Below, piece by piece: positions 10,723-21,948 of a stretch of 64,000 nt of DNA. The stretch spans positions 3,782,001 through 3,846,000 of the forward strand of contig CM057059.1 in assembly GCA_029945375.1 (NCBI GenBank), given 5' to 3'. The position numbers and the translations under genes are program-made. The stretch comes from Agaricus subrufescens (Eukaryota > Basidiomycota > Agaricomycetes > Agaricales > Agaricaceae). How positions within the stretch are numbered: the first letter of the stretch is position 1; every line of letters begins with the position of its first letter. Below the pieces are notes generated by a model, which saw only the letters and a program-made list of their open reading frames with translations, had not been told where the DNA came from and searched no databases.

Positions 10723-12364
10723 ATGCCCTTCGAGCTCAACCAGCATGCTGGGATGATGGATCTATTCCCTGTACCAAAACCTTTCCGGTCAGTCGAGCTC
10801 CCAACTCCGGTACCCACTCCTGGAGCTTCACCAACGAGCACTGCGGCCATGCGGGAGGCCTTGAAGGATAACCACAAACGCTTCCACTGTTTCTTCAATG
10901 ACTCTGGTTTTCATAAGTGAGAATTCTTGTTCTAATTGTACCGTTTGATATTTAATCCACCGCATAAAGTCATGCATCTCACGGCGTCCTTGCACTGTGG
11001 CACCTCGGTGCAGACGCGGAGACCATCAAGGCCGGCTATGCAGAGTCAATCAGCAATCAACGTCCAGCGTACGCTTCTCCGGGGCCTATTAACAAAGATA
11101 ACTGGACCGATCATCTTGGCGATGTAAAGTGAGTTTCACAGTTTTCTGATAATCTTATTTTGTACTGAGAAGCGTCACAGGTACTATGATGCTTATCTCG
11201 CGTTCTTCACTGGTGAAATTGAAGCCAAAGGGCCCAGTGCTTTACTCGAAGAATATGTATTCTCGGTAGCTGCAAATCATCCTGAAAATGAGAAGAAGGT
11301 ACAAATGCTCAATCGTTTCCTTGATGGTCTCATCCATCCATTGATCCATTGCGGCTACGGATATGAATTGGGAATTCCTGGAATGATCGTAGAAGGTAGA
11401 TTGCAACTTCTGTTGTGAAATTTTGATTTGGATGATTTTCGATTAGGCCTCGCACAGACAGCTATGCACCCGGGAGACTCGGACCTTGTCATACCCGCCA
11501 GTGCATGGAAAAAACCCTCGGAAAGCAAGAGCAACTCTACCCCCAGCCTGCTGAATATATTCTCTCGTATCCTCGCTGATCCAGAGATCCCCCCTCCACC
11601 GGCCACCAATGATTTGGAAATGTACAGCAAAACTGTACAAAAATATCATACACATATTCTGAAGCACACAAATGCTTGGTTGTTTGACGCATCGGACAAG
11701 GAACAATTGTTGAGAGCGGTGGAAGAAATATCTTGGATTGTTACGATTATGTATGGCATCTGTGGATCTAGTGCCGGAAGTAATGCGGATGCGTTCAACG
11801 CTGATTTCTTCACGTATGTGTTCACGAATTCAGACTGCTGATTACTAGCTGAATTGATGTTGTAGTATGCACATTGTCACTTCCTCTCTGTTTTTGCCTT
11901 GCCTCGCCGGCCATCTTCAGGCCGCTTCTCAAGAACTCCTTCTCAGGAGTTATGTAGCCGTCATATTCGTATGGTTTATCGCTCGGGGGAAGCCTACTCC
12001 AGATATCAAGGCCTTCTTTTCCGACACGAAAACAGAAAAATCATTGATTACTCCAACACCTACCCACAATGGACCATCGTACGCACTCCCTGACAGGTCT
12101 AAAGCTTCGCCAAATCCTTGGACGGAAATCGTTCGATTGGGCATCCTAGTCCCGGATGAACATGCGCACAAGCTTCAGCGCTCCCTACAACACTATGCAC
12201 GATCTTACGGCACACGAGAAGCAGGATATTTCGCCGGTACAGAATTGAAAGATGCTGATAGACTCGATGGAACCTTGTTTGTACGCGTAGCGAACTTATC
12301 CGCCTACAGATTCAATAAGCCTCCTGTGATACCGAACTATTTCGACAGACGTGGATATGATTAG
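10723..12364 (+). CDS. questin oxidase-like (AflY/GedK family) protein
   Basis: About 490 residues in five exons. The N-terminus (MPFELNQHAGMMDLFPVPKP) is followed by the conserved block NHKRFHCFFNDSGFHNH spanning the first intron. Next come HLGDVKYYDAYLAFFTGEI, GPSALLEEYVF, LIHPLIHCGYGYELGIPGMIVEGLAQTAMHP, a variable middle, TIMYGICGSS and MHIVTSSLFLPCL, then a C-terminal region ending RVANLSAYRFNKPPVIPNYF. The order matches the questin oxidase-like family, whose studied members catalyse Baeyer-Villiger-type ring opening of anthraquinones such as questin. Members are also widespread outside polyketide clusters. Introns lie at about 10915-10969, 11128-11180, 11396-11447 and 11820-11865. No polyketide synthase lies in the window, so the substrate cannot be inferred. 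Confidence 0.85.
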
Positions 12365-12561
12365 AAATAGTATAACTAAACACTTTACCACGATTACCCC
12401 ACCTCACCTGTATACTCAAACTAAAATCACTAAATTTCTTGTATTGTTTTGATCCATTCGTTAAACAAACTAGAGAGGTCCTGCAGGAACCAGGAGTGAA
12501 ATGGGCATGAGTGACCCCTTATATGTCACTTACTCGATGGAGGCAACGATGAGTCTAAAGT

Positions 12562-12744
12562 ATGCGCCAATTTGAGCCCTCTGGCCTTTCCGTTGCAATT
12601 TCTGTTATTGCTAATGCCAGAGGTCAACTAACTCGCGACGGCCATACCCCTGGTGAGAGCCACGCTCCCCGAGATGGCCACATCCCTCGAACTCATGGCA
12701 GTCTCGCTGGTGTTCACGATGCATCATGCATCACTATGACGTGA
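12562..12744 (+). pseudogene. truncated copy of the small secreted protein gene
   Basis: Reads SGLSVAISVIANARGQLTRDGHTPGES... GHIPRTHGSLAGVHD, clearly homologous to exon 2 of the gene at 8889-9279. It has an in-frame deletion within the repetitive part and a different C-terminus. No signal-peptide exon is visible upstream, so it is probably not expressed as a secreted protein. Confidence 0.6.
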
Positions 12745-13180
12745 AATTGGAATGAATAGTTCTGTCAACTTCTCTGAAGTAATTAAATTAAGCTTCCACT
12801 AAGTAGCCTTATACAGTGTGAAATCTGGTTTTACTATGTAGCTACTGGTGAATATTAGCACTTGAATTTTTACAAGTCGTTAATCCATGACCTGTAATCA
12901 GTATATTACTTTCAGGTGCGTTGAAGTTTGTTGAGTAGCCCTGAGAACCCATGAGTTGTATTACGAGCGTTTGTCGATAAGTTCAAGGCCTACGACTGAC
13001 TTAAAGAGAGACATGTAAAGTACCGGCAACAAATAATAGGGCTATCGGTAGTCCCATCCAAATCCTCTATACCCCTCCGGATTAACGTCGGAACAACTCC
13101 ATCAAAATCTTGTTGACACTCAGACCCACTCCCCGACATAAGAAGAAAAAATGCTGTTCCACGCGCCCATATACAGTCAA
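12578..13180 (+). repeat. duplicated segment gamma, copy 2
   Basis: Direct copy of 9069-9716 with several small deletions, lying on the other side of the questin-oxidase-like gene. Confidence 0.75.
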
Positions 13181-13859
13181 ACATCAGTCTAATTTTCAAG
13201 ATTGACTGCTACAACACTCTCCACAATTGGAAAACGACGGAAATCTTTGCTGAGGTCGACAACATTGATGGGCTGTACCATGACGATTCATGTGATGGTT
13301 ATCGCGTTGTCATGCGTCAGCACAGCTCATAATGATTTAATAGCCTTGATATAACCGACTTATACCGTTCGACACCTCCAGTTGCTATGAGTTACCAAAT
13401 GTAACCACATTGAGTAACGTTTTTTTACGATCGTCATGCGCGGGCACTAGTTCATTCGGGTGGTAGGGTATTCGCATCAATTGGTGTCCGTACCAATACA
13501 AACACCGGTGGAGTACCACAATTCCAATCAAATGCCTATCCAATTAATTAACTTGATATCAACTACTTCAACACTCCAACATTCCGCCCACCTCGAATTC
13601 ATTGATCGGCTCAACCTATCTTGTATCATTGTGGCAATCATCAGCGAAAGATACAGTGTCAAGGACGTTGTCGCGTTTACCCACTGACAGCCACAGCTTC
13701 CCAATGTCGAGAACACTTCAGAGGGGCAGTGATCAACATTCGGCGCGCGTCTACGATCCGTATCATAAGATCTCAACCACGCTCTGCAGGACTATAAAGT
13801 ACATACAGTTTCGTCAACTGAGGAATCATCAACAACCAGTACTCACATCTTCTCATAAT

Positions 13860-14759
13860 ATGCGTCCCTCTTTCGCTTACCTCTTTGCCATCGTCATCGC
13901 AGCTGCCACTGTTCATGCTGCACCTAGCAGTGTTTGCCGTGTGGATGACACACCTGGAGTGTGTATCTCGTCGGCGGACTGTTCGGCGTATGGCGGAACG
14001 TCTCATGTGTCGACAGGTATGTAGATTGATTTCTTTGAAAAGCATGTTCGACGGTTAAAACTGGATTTGTTAGACCTTTGCGCTGGTTCTGCCGAGACCG
14101 GTTGCTGCGTCATTGTTGCATCCGTCGAGCGGGATAGAGAAGCTCGCGGAGAAGAGGAAACTCTCTATGAACAGGACGCACTCGACGAACAAGACACCCC
14201 CAACGAACAGGACACCCCTGACGAAGAAGGAGCTCGCGATGAACTGGAAGCACGCGCCTGCGCCCCACCAAAAGTAAACAGCGCAACAATCTCCTTGATC
14301 AAAGAATTCGAAGGATTTGTCAAAAGCCCATCACCAGACCCAATCGGCCTCCCAACTGTTGGATACGGACACCTCTGCAAATCTAAAGGTTGCTCCGAAG
14401 TCCCCTTTAAATTCCCCCTCACCCCAGCCAACGCCGAGACCCTTCTCCAAACCGATCTCAGAACATTCACCAATTGCGTCTCAGCTGACATCAAAGACAC
14501 AGTTAAGCTGAATGATAATCAGTTTGGAGCGTTAGCTTCTTGGGCTTTTAATGAGGGATGTGGGAATGTGAAGACTTCTTCGCTGATTAAGAGACTGAAT
14601 AATGGGGAGAATCCGAATACCGTTGCTGCGCAGGAGTTGCCCAAGTGGAGGTTGGCAGGGGGGAAGATTTTGCCGGGGTTGGTGAGGAGGAGGGCTGCGG
14701 AAGTCAAGTTGTTCCAAACTGCTTCGACAACGATAGCCCATCCTCCTAAATGTGCATAG
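13860..14759 (+). CDS. secreted GH24 (T4-type) lysozyme with N-terminal Cys-rich module
   Basis: Predicted muramidase that cleaves bacterial peptidoglycan outside the cell. Two exons (intron about 14019-14073) give roughly 280 residues. A signal peptide (MRPSFAYLFAIVIAAATVHA) is followed by a six-Cys module (CRVDDTPGVCISSADC ... DLCAGSAETGCC). A strongly acidic linker comes next, with EQD/DEQDTP repeats (about residues 75-112). The GH24 domain follows, with LIKEFEG (catalytic Glu near 132), LPTVGYGHLC (equivalent of the T4 TIGIGH motif, Thr near 147), LNDNQFGALASWAFNEGCG and LPGLVRRRAAEVKLF. The Cys module fused to GH24 is known from fungal lysozymes. GH24 itself is phage-like, and ancient transfer from bacteria or phage is the usual explanation. 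The acidic linker looks like a local expansion. Confidence 0.9.
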
Positions 14760-15044
14760 ATAGGCTTGATGGGGTCTTATATAGTATTCACTACTAGTTG
14801 AGTAGTTATATGCTCGGTAACTGGAACGAGGCGTAGCAGGTCAACGCGAGTTCAGTAATACATCATTCGTTCGTTTTCCTAGAGGGGCATTGAAAGCACG
14901 CGTATCAGCTGGGTCCATTCGAAGTCTGATGAAAGATATACACCCACAATGATAGCGTGATCACCCAAAGTTCGCCCGACAGGTCACCAAGAAAAAATAA
15001 AAATGACATAGAGTACGTAACATACTGGTACAAGGTGATAGCCG

Positions 15045-15718
15045 TTATAGCCATTGCGAGCGGTCCCATGCAGGGTCTTGCAGAAATGCACAAAGGACCT
15101 TACTTCCTGTCTGCATAAACATTAGAGGGAAAGACGAAAGCTAAACAGAGCCAGCATGCCTGGAGTAGCGGATGTCCCGCGACAATACTCAAAAACCGCT
15201 CCAACCCCTCCCTCCTACTCTCAATGACCTCGTCGGAAAACCGATTGGTAAAGACCTTTCCGGGCAGAGGGGGGATGTTGACGCGGGTAGACTCGTTTTC
15301 AAGGACATCACGAAATGCTTCGAAGTCGGAATAGCGGCGACGAACGGTGGAATGACGGAGCTTGAAGGCAGGGATGTTTGTCTGGGGCACCTGTCAGTAA
15401 ACCCGAGAGGAGACGACCAGCCACAGCGCTTACCTTGCACAGAATTTCGTAATCCGTGTACATCTTTCGGCCAAAGCCTATCCACGACGTGAGCTCGACA
15501 CGCGGCACACAGCAGTCAGCGTACCGTGGGTCTGCGGGTTCTTGACTTCGATCTCAAGGAAGCTCTCGGGAACGCTGTACATTTCCTCGATCTGCGAACG
15601 CCTATCAGACGTTTTGAAGATGTACTGGCTACTAGATGCTTACGGTCTGGTGTCTGCCGGGGAGGAGCGGGTCCTCGAAGGCGCTGCTGCGGGCAAAGGG
15701 GGACGCGGTTGTGGACAT
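15045..15718 (-). CDS. PX-domain sorting nexin, SNX3/Grd19-like
   Basis: Small sorting nexin that binds PtdIns3P on endosomes and supports retromer-dependent recycling. It is nearly all PX domain: [66 protein letters not shown] and [25 protein letters not shown] and the PPLPGK region hold the expected phosphoinositide-binding residues. Splicing a 49-nt intron that starts GC and ends AG (about 15109-15157) restores the expected C-terminus [21 protein letters not shown], with a stop at 15045. Reading through gives an unrelated tail. The ATG at 15716-15718 begins [21 protein letters not shown]. About 150 residues over five exons. The gene is divergent from the one starting at 15878, 159 bp away, so a shared promoter is likely. 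Confidence 0.88.
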
Positions 15719-15877
15719 GTTCTGTTCGGCAGTGGCTGTGCTGCTATGTTGCTGGCTCTCGTCACTTCTTGCGCCTCGTTCTACCATAGACCGTGTTCTA
15801 CACGTGGTTGTCCGCAGCCCTGGTGATTTATCGTGTTTCCCTAGCCATGCATTTTATCGTTATCACCACCATCATCG

Positions 15878-16770
15878 ATGAGTCTGCCAGGTGAGGAAAA
15901 AAAGAAAGAATGCAAGCATACTCATACTATCCTCTATTATAAACAGATACTGCCTTTTCTCCTTCCTATTGTGACGTCAATAAACTCAAACAAATCCTCT
16001 TGGCAAAGTTCCCCTACGAACTGGTCGATATCATTCTTGAAGAGGCACAATACTGGACTTACATATCAACTGAACGTAATTCGTTCTCCAGGATTCGGTC
16101 ATCCAGCAGTCCAATCTTCAACGCCAAAAAAATCATCTCGATCTCTGAACCCATCCCCGAGTATGCGAAAGTTAAACTGGTTCACTTCAGATTCAACAGT
16201 CAAGAATATAGAACTGGATACCCCAGTGGATGGTCCGCGAGTACGTCCGTTCGATTGTTTTGTTTCTTGGAAACTCTGATGTTTTTACCCTCCTAGGTCC
16301 ATACGACTCCTTCACATGGTTTGAAGCTTCGATCCTTCGTCCTATGGATATATATCAGCCTCTTCCCCGATCTCCAATAGACCTAAGTAACTCCATTGAC
16401 GCATCTACACTTCACCAACTAGGCTGGACGGAGATCTTCAATCCTCACGACAGAAGAAACAGGCGATGGCGAGTCCAAGCCAACACTACACTACCTCATC
16501 CCAAAGTCCACCACGTCACTTGGGTTCCGACCTACAAAGCTGGGGGAATTCCATTCGAAGATGAATGTGATGTTATGACGGGGAAAGGTTCTGGGTTGGG
16601 TTTTGTTGAATCATTAAGAGCTGGCGATCGAATAGCTATCGTTGGAAGGGCTTTGGTAAGTCACTGGTAATCTAAATATTCGAATCTTCTTAAAGTCACA
16701 TTTGGTGAAGTTTGCTGGGCATGAGAACCGCGTTTTTAGTACCAAGATCGAATTTGCTTATCACTCTTGA
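15878..16770 (+). CDS. conserved fungal protein of unknown function
   Basis: A short first exon (MSLP at 15878) splices across about 15891-15946 to DTAFSPSYCDVNKLKQILLAKFPYELVDIILEEAQYW. An intron near 16222-16296 and another near 16655-16709 follow, and the protein ends FAGHENRVFSTKIEFAYHS. The beginning (LLAKFPYELVDIILEEA) resembles a degenerate F-box. The rest (GPYDSFTWFEASIL, FIESLRAGDRIAI-like FVESLRAGDRIAIVGRALFAGHEN) resembles a beta-rich domain that recurs in hypothetical proteins of many ascomycetes and basidiomycetes. No enzymatic motif is seen. The intron-1 model is inferred because no ATG lies in frame in exon 2. Confidence 0.65.
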
Positions 16771-16937
16771 GCCTCTTTATTCCAACTTGTACTTGTATAT
16801 GTCTGAGCAGGGAATTAACACTGAATTTCTAACAAGTTTATTTGGCATCAAGTCTGCAACTTTACACGATTCTAATCGTACAAGTATTTACAAGAAATAA
16901 AAGTACAGACACTACTACTTACAAGCAATAAACCACG

Positions 16938-18531
16938 CTATAGAGAAAACCCCTTCGCACTACGGGAAATATAATACCTCAGCTCTTCCAAATCCTTCAC
17001 CAATCTCCCTTCATCCATCTTACGTGGATCGTCACCAATTGTATCGAACCTGGCACAGGGAAACATTCGAAGAACAAACTCCACCAATTTGAGTTTCTCC
17101 CTCATCGTATGCGGAATCCGGGTTGCATCCCAGATAATGAAACTTTTCAGAGAAGTTATCGTAGGCCAAACAGATGGAATTTGGAGTGAAGCGATATCGG
17201 TGAGGTCGATGGCCAGGCAGATTGTTTCTAGCTGGCTGGCTTGGGGTCTGGGGATGGAAAAGAATGTCGAGAGTGGTAGGGTTCTCGACCTGGGACCCGA
17301 GATGACGAGAGTACGTAAGAGTGGTCTCGTTGTAAGAATGGTGACAATCTCGTCTTCCGCCAACAGAGAAATGACACCCAATATTCTCAAATCTCTGAGC
17401 GACGCGAGTGAATCGATAACCGGCTGAAGGTCTTCGAATTTTAGGTAAGGGTTTTTTTCCGTAATGGTAACGGACAAGTTTTCCATTCGCTCGAAATGGG
17501 CCAAAGATGTGAAGATAGTGGAGCAACCAGCAACAGATGCCAGTTGAAGGGAGAGGGAAACGAGGGAAGGACAATCCAAATGGGACAACACGTCTTCCCG
17601 GCCGGACATGTGGACTTCAAGCTGCTGCAATCTCACAAATCGAAATTTTTCCTCTGCTCTAATTGACCCGTGGTTCGGTGCTGCTGCACTGCTGCTTGAG
17701 ACTTTGAATACTATCCGAAGATTGATGAGACTAGGGGAGTTTGAAAGCGCCATAAACCATAACGGGAGGCTGTTCCTATCCAAGCCAACCAGTGAATGAA
17801 TGTTCAAGGAGATGCCGGATGCCGCAGTGTATAATAGACGAGGGACGATGAACGGTGCAACACGATGAGCGTCGAGGACTTCGACTGACGTAATTGGGGC
17901 ATTATGCATGCGTAAGTTGCTGTGGAGGAGTAGTACAGACTTTTCGTCGCTGGATGTCATGTAGCGGTACACGATGCGTTCAATAGGGGACGAGGCAATC
18001 ACGGAAAAGGTATATATATCGGCAAGCTTGCGGCAAGCATTCGAGTCAACCATAATGGTGGTCAAGTTGACGAAGAGGGGAGCCTGACCACCGATTGCTA
18101 GGAGGACGAACTCCAAGTCAAGGTCAAGGCCGTCGCTGAGGGAGGGTTTGCATATGAAATTCCGTGTGTACGATAGCATTTTGAGAACCCGTTCCCGGCA
18201 TTTGGCGTCAAGTGGCCTGCGAAGGAACTGGTGACGAAACCGGATCAGGGACAGTCGAGACGATGGGCGGCAGACTCGCCTTGCCGGGCATATTATCTAC
18301 GATATTAGATCCCGCGGCACTGGCGATATATCTGGCGACATGTCTCGCGCTGGAGACGGTCCTCCAGATCTCCGACTGGGCGAGAGGATACAGGTGGCGA
18401 GACACGAGGGAGAGGGCGCAGAGAACGGCATGCTTTGTTCTGCGAGCATGGCCGTCGTCCTGAATGCTGAGCCTGAACTGCCTGATGATTTCTGTCCAGA
18501 CCTCGAGAGGGAGCGCGCCCCCGGGATGCAT
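16938..18531 (-). CDS. F-box/LRR-like protein
   Basis: About 470 residues. The N-terminus MHPGGALPLEVWTEIIRQF ... LCALSLVSRHLYPLAQSEIW is an F-box (Skp1-binding), so the product is probably a substrate adaptor of an SCF ubiquitin ligase. A 73-nt intron (about 18214-18286) links SAAGSNI to FLRRPLDAKCRERVLKMLSYTRNF. The remainder consists of irregular leucine-rich segments (LDCPSLVSLSLQLASV, LRDLRILGVISLL, LLRTLVISGPRSRTL), as is usual in large Agaricomycete F-box families. Substrate unknown. The gene is divergent from the BTB gene, with 94 bp between start codons. Two adaptor-type genes therefore share one short promoter. Confidence 0.8.
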
Positions 18532-18625
18532 CTAGACCTGGGGAATCAGACCACGGTCCAAAGCATGCCAAACAGCGCCAGGGATATTTCAACGTAATCG
18601 CACAGCTTCGGGCCTGCACCGCACC

Positions 18626-19694
18626 ATGGGCAACCAGTCGTCGAGTGCTGCAGACAATGCCACCGTCTCGTCCCGCTACCAGTCCAGCACCATCCCAGAC
18701 TCCTTCTTCTCCACCCCGGCAACCGCAGAGACGCCGCCGCCGTACACCAGGCACTCTTCGGTCCTCTTTCCAGACGGTGGGTAGATTTTCGTCTCTTCCG
18801 TCTCCGCGTCCAACCCAGAGCCCCCAGTCTCCGACAAGGCCAAGGTCGTCTTCAGAAGCTCCGACCAGGAATACTTTTCTCTCGACCGTAAGGACATCGA
18901 AGCCCACACCGGCGCTCTTCTACCTGAGGACTGGAGCCCCCGCAGCATGGTTGACCTCCCAGAGACGTCAACCATCCTGAGGACACTCTTCGAGTTCATC
19001 GGTGCCCGCAGGCACCCAAAACTACTAAACGAAAAGTTTGACTTCTTGGCAGAAGTGGCCAAAGCTGCCGAGAAGTACAAAGTTTTCAGCGCCATGAATA
19101 CATGCTCAGAGAGGATGAGGTACGTTCTTTGTGCACAGCTTCCATGCACAATGGGCATGAATCGCATCCTAGGTCATTTGGTGACCGCCATCCCAAGCTT
19201 GTCTTGCTCTATGCGGCGCATAATGACTATCCCCATATTTTCGACGAGTGTGCCCCCCTTGTCGTCACCAGTGAGAAACTCGAGGACATCGCCCCCCTCC
19301 TCCCTGAATCACTTCGCCTACCCTGGGTACGCAACCTTTCTTCCCTTCTTTCGAAGCCGAATTTTGACTAGTAAACTCACAGCTTCGCTATCATGCAAAA
19401 TGGTCAAAAGCGTTGACAGACGTCACTACATACGCGTTACCCATTCACGGGTGGACCACATGGGCTTGTTGGAAATGGTGTGGACAGATTATTTACCACT
19501 CTCTGGCCACCGGCATTCACTCCTTAAATGACCCCGCAAAAATCTTCAACGCAAACGTCAGCTGGCATACAAATACTTGCAAGCAATGCAAAGATATGTG
19601 TGCTGCTTGGAAAACTCATACCGATACTGTGATTAGCCAAATTGGCCCCTTTAGTGAGACCTGTGTGACGGATAAGCCGCTTGTCAAGGTTTGA
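18626..19694 (+). CDS. BTB/POZ domain protein
   Basis: About 305 residues. MGNQSSSAADNATVSSRYQSS begins a Ser/Pro-rich leader. An in-frame TAG at 18782-18784 is removed by a 42-nt intron (GTGGGTAG ... CAACCCAG), giving FPDEPPVSDKAKVVFRSSDQ. The BTB core follows: ADVVF-type KAKVVFRSSDQEYFSLDRKDIEAHTGALLP, VDLPETSTILRTLFEFIGARRHPKL, FDFLAEVAKAAEKYKVFSAMNTCSERMR, intron, HPKLVLLYAAHNDYPHIFDECAPLV, then PWLRYHAKW after a third intron. This is a typical basidiomycete BTB protein, possibly a CUL3 adaptor, but no partner is known. The C-terminal Cys-rich stretch (SWHTNTCKQCKDMC) is common in the family. Confidence 0.82.
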
Positions 19695-19923
19695 ATTGTC
19701 CGATATGTGTGTATGTAGGACGCCAGTCACTGTATAGTAGTTCTTCGTGTGGTTTTGTACTGCCTATCGAATGTGATCTTGAGAGTGTCGATGCTTGTTA
19801 TTTACCCTCCCCCTCGTTCGACGATCCTGACTGCACCTGTGTTATTCCTCCAACATTGATAACCATTGCTCTTCCACACACTACATCCATTTACATAATC
19901 CATACATCCCGCGGACGTAAACC

Positions 19924-21356
19924 TTAACACGCATCACTTTTCTCCTTCTCCTTATCCAAAACATCCTCGCTCAGCTTCTGCCAACCAAGCTTATCCTTAC
20001 ACCACAGCGCAACCCAAGTCAACGACAACAAAACCGGTACCTCGACAAGAGGCCCAACCGTAGCCGCAAGTGCTTGTTGAGAATCCACACCATATACCGC
20101 GATTGCAACCGCAATAGCCAGTTCCTCAACAGAGCGGTGATAGTGAGTCTAAATAACGAACAAGAAAAGTGTACTTTTAAACACTTACGAAATTATTACT
20201 AGCCGTAGTAAAAGCTTGTGATACGGCAATATCATAATCGAATGCGTCAGATAACTTTTTTGATTTGTGACGTTCTTTTCGATTCAAGTAATACATGAAT
20301 CCGAATGCCGATGACCACATGATGATGAAGTAGAGTATCAGCGGTACGAAGACGCGGAATACCGGGCCTATGTGATGGAGCATGTCGTGGCCTTGATAAG
20401 CGAAAAGAACAATGATGGTGTAGAGAAGACCTAGCAGGGCGATGGGAGAGAAGAGCGGGATGAAGGTTTCGTTTAGGAATTGTTTTCCTGCGATGAGCCA
20501 GATCGAGTATCGAGTGATCACCCCTGCAGCTAACGGGATACCAAGATACTAGGTACGAGAAATATGAGCGAATAAGCGAATGACAGAATGGTAGACGTAC
20601 TATAAGGACAGAGATGGCAACATCTCCATAAGAGACTCGAATACCCGCATCTTCATTCCCAATAACATTGATAAACCAAATCGCATACGGAGAGTAGAGC
20701 GCAATTTGCAAAACGGCGTTGAAGACGACGAGGATGGCACAGTACTCTACATTACCTTTAGCAATAGCATTCCAGATCATAACCATGGCGATACATCGGG
20801 CAAGGCCGACCATGATCACACCAGTACGATATGTGGGAAGGTCAGGCAGAGTAGCCCAAGCGAGCCCTAGCATAACGAACGGGCCGATGATCCAGTTCAG
20901 CACAACAGAAAGACCGATTTGTAGCCAGATCTTTGAAGTGGAGAATAGAGTTGGCAGTCGTTCGTACTGGACTTTGGTAAGAACGGGCCACATCATGACG
21001 ACCAGCCCGATAACAATGGCTGTGGGTTAGAAAATATAGTAAGTAATCAGGGTAGATGATGAAGGGAAGGTTAACTAACGGACAGAGACGCCCTTGAAGT
21101 GGACGATGTTCAAAGCTTCTCTCACTCGAGGAGCGAATTCGCTCAGAATAGTGCCGAGGATCATAGCCAACAAGATGAGGGGCGACAACAGCCGATCAAG
21201 CCAGCTCAGTTGCTCCCATACAGCTAAACTCCAGTAAGCATGTTCCAACTCAACATTATCTTCGGTACTCAGTGAGTGCACACCTTTGAATGACGAAGTT
21301 TGGGGAGGTACCAGACGAGAGCACGCAATACTTTGAATTTCTTTATCGCTCGACAT
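19924..21356 (-). CDS. ACR3: Acr3-type arsenite efflux transporter
   Basis: Ten-helix plasma-membrane transporter of the ACR3 (BASS superfamily) group that exports arsenite with proton exchange. The start [15 protein letters not shown] (ATG 21354-21356) is followed by helices [37 protein letters not shown] and [21 protein letters not shown]. The diagnostic segment [18 protein letters not shown] carries the essential Cys. Then come [28 protein letters not shown], the [18 protein letters not shown] block and a Lys/Glu-rich tail ending KEKSDAC. Four exons, with introns near 21021-21079, 20550-20601 and 20144-20189. No arsenate reductase gene (ACR2) lies next to it in the window. Confidence 0.92.
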
Positions 21357-21948
21357 GGGATGAGGAGGAAAGAAAGAAGCAAAAGTGGTGTAGATGACCC
21401 ACCTGAACTTGACTATAAATTGACTGTGATTTCGAATTTCGGCAACTCGAATTTGTATTTCGGCAATTGGCGGACTTTGTCGCTCGGTGATTGGATAGCT
21501 CAAGTGCGGGGGTCATGATCCGTTACTGATTGAGAAAGAGTTACTCACGCCCGACAAGTGTTTGCTGTGGTTTAAAGGACAAGATGATCGATGCGGGCAG
21601 CTAGCGAACCAAGGGAGTAGGAAGTCGGCAGAAGCGACTCTGACTGCGCATTGAGGAATCGATACATTGAATCAGAAAGTCTAATAGCCGGTACTACAAC
21701 CAGAGAAAATGCTGCTTGACCTAGTATCTAATACACTGTACGTACTACTATATCCATGACAGGATGCATGAACGGAAACTTAGATTGATATTCTTGGTCT
21801 ATCTAAGATTATTGGTCCCGGATGACAATGAAGTTCCAGCGATAGAATTGGCAGCACACCGAACGCGACCCATAAAGACTATAATTACACAAACCGAGAC
21901 CTTTTGGTAAATCAGTTACTGGTTTTATATCCAAACAAGGAACTCACA
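21357..21948. other. intergenic
   Basis: 592 bp upstream of the arsenite transporter gene. An in-frame extension to 21503 is possible but begins with no targeting signal. I see nothing else. Confidence 0.35.

Larger units (their letters stand above)
12365..13859. other. intergenic with partial gene duplicate
   Basis: Holds the 3' flank of the questin-oxidase-like gene, duplicated segment gamma copy 2 (12578-13180) and the upstream region of the lysozyme gene. A TATAAAG box at 13794-13800 lies about 60 bp before the lysozyme ATG. Confidence 0.4.

Noticed and set aside
18782..18784. In-frame TAG in the BTB gene as a disabling mutation
   Set aside because: A 42-nt GT-AG intron covers it and keeps the frame, giving a sensible join (FPDEPPVSDKAKVVF).
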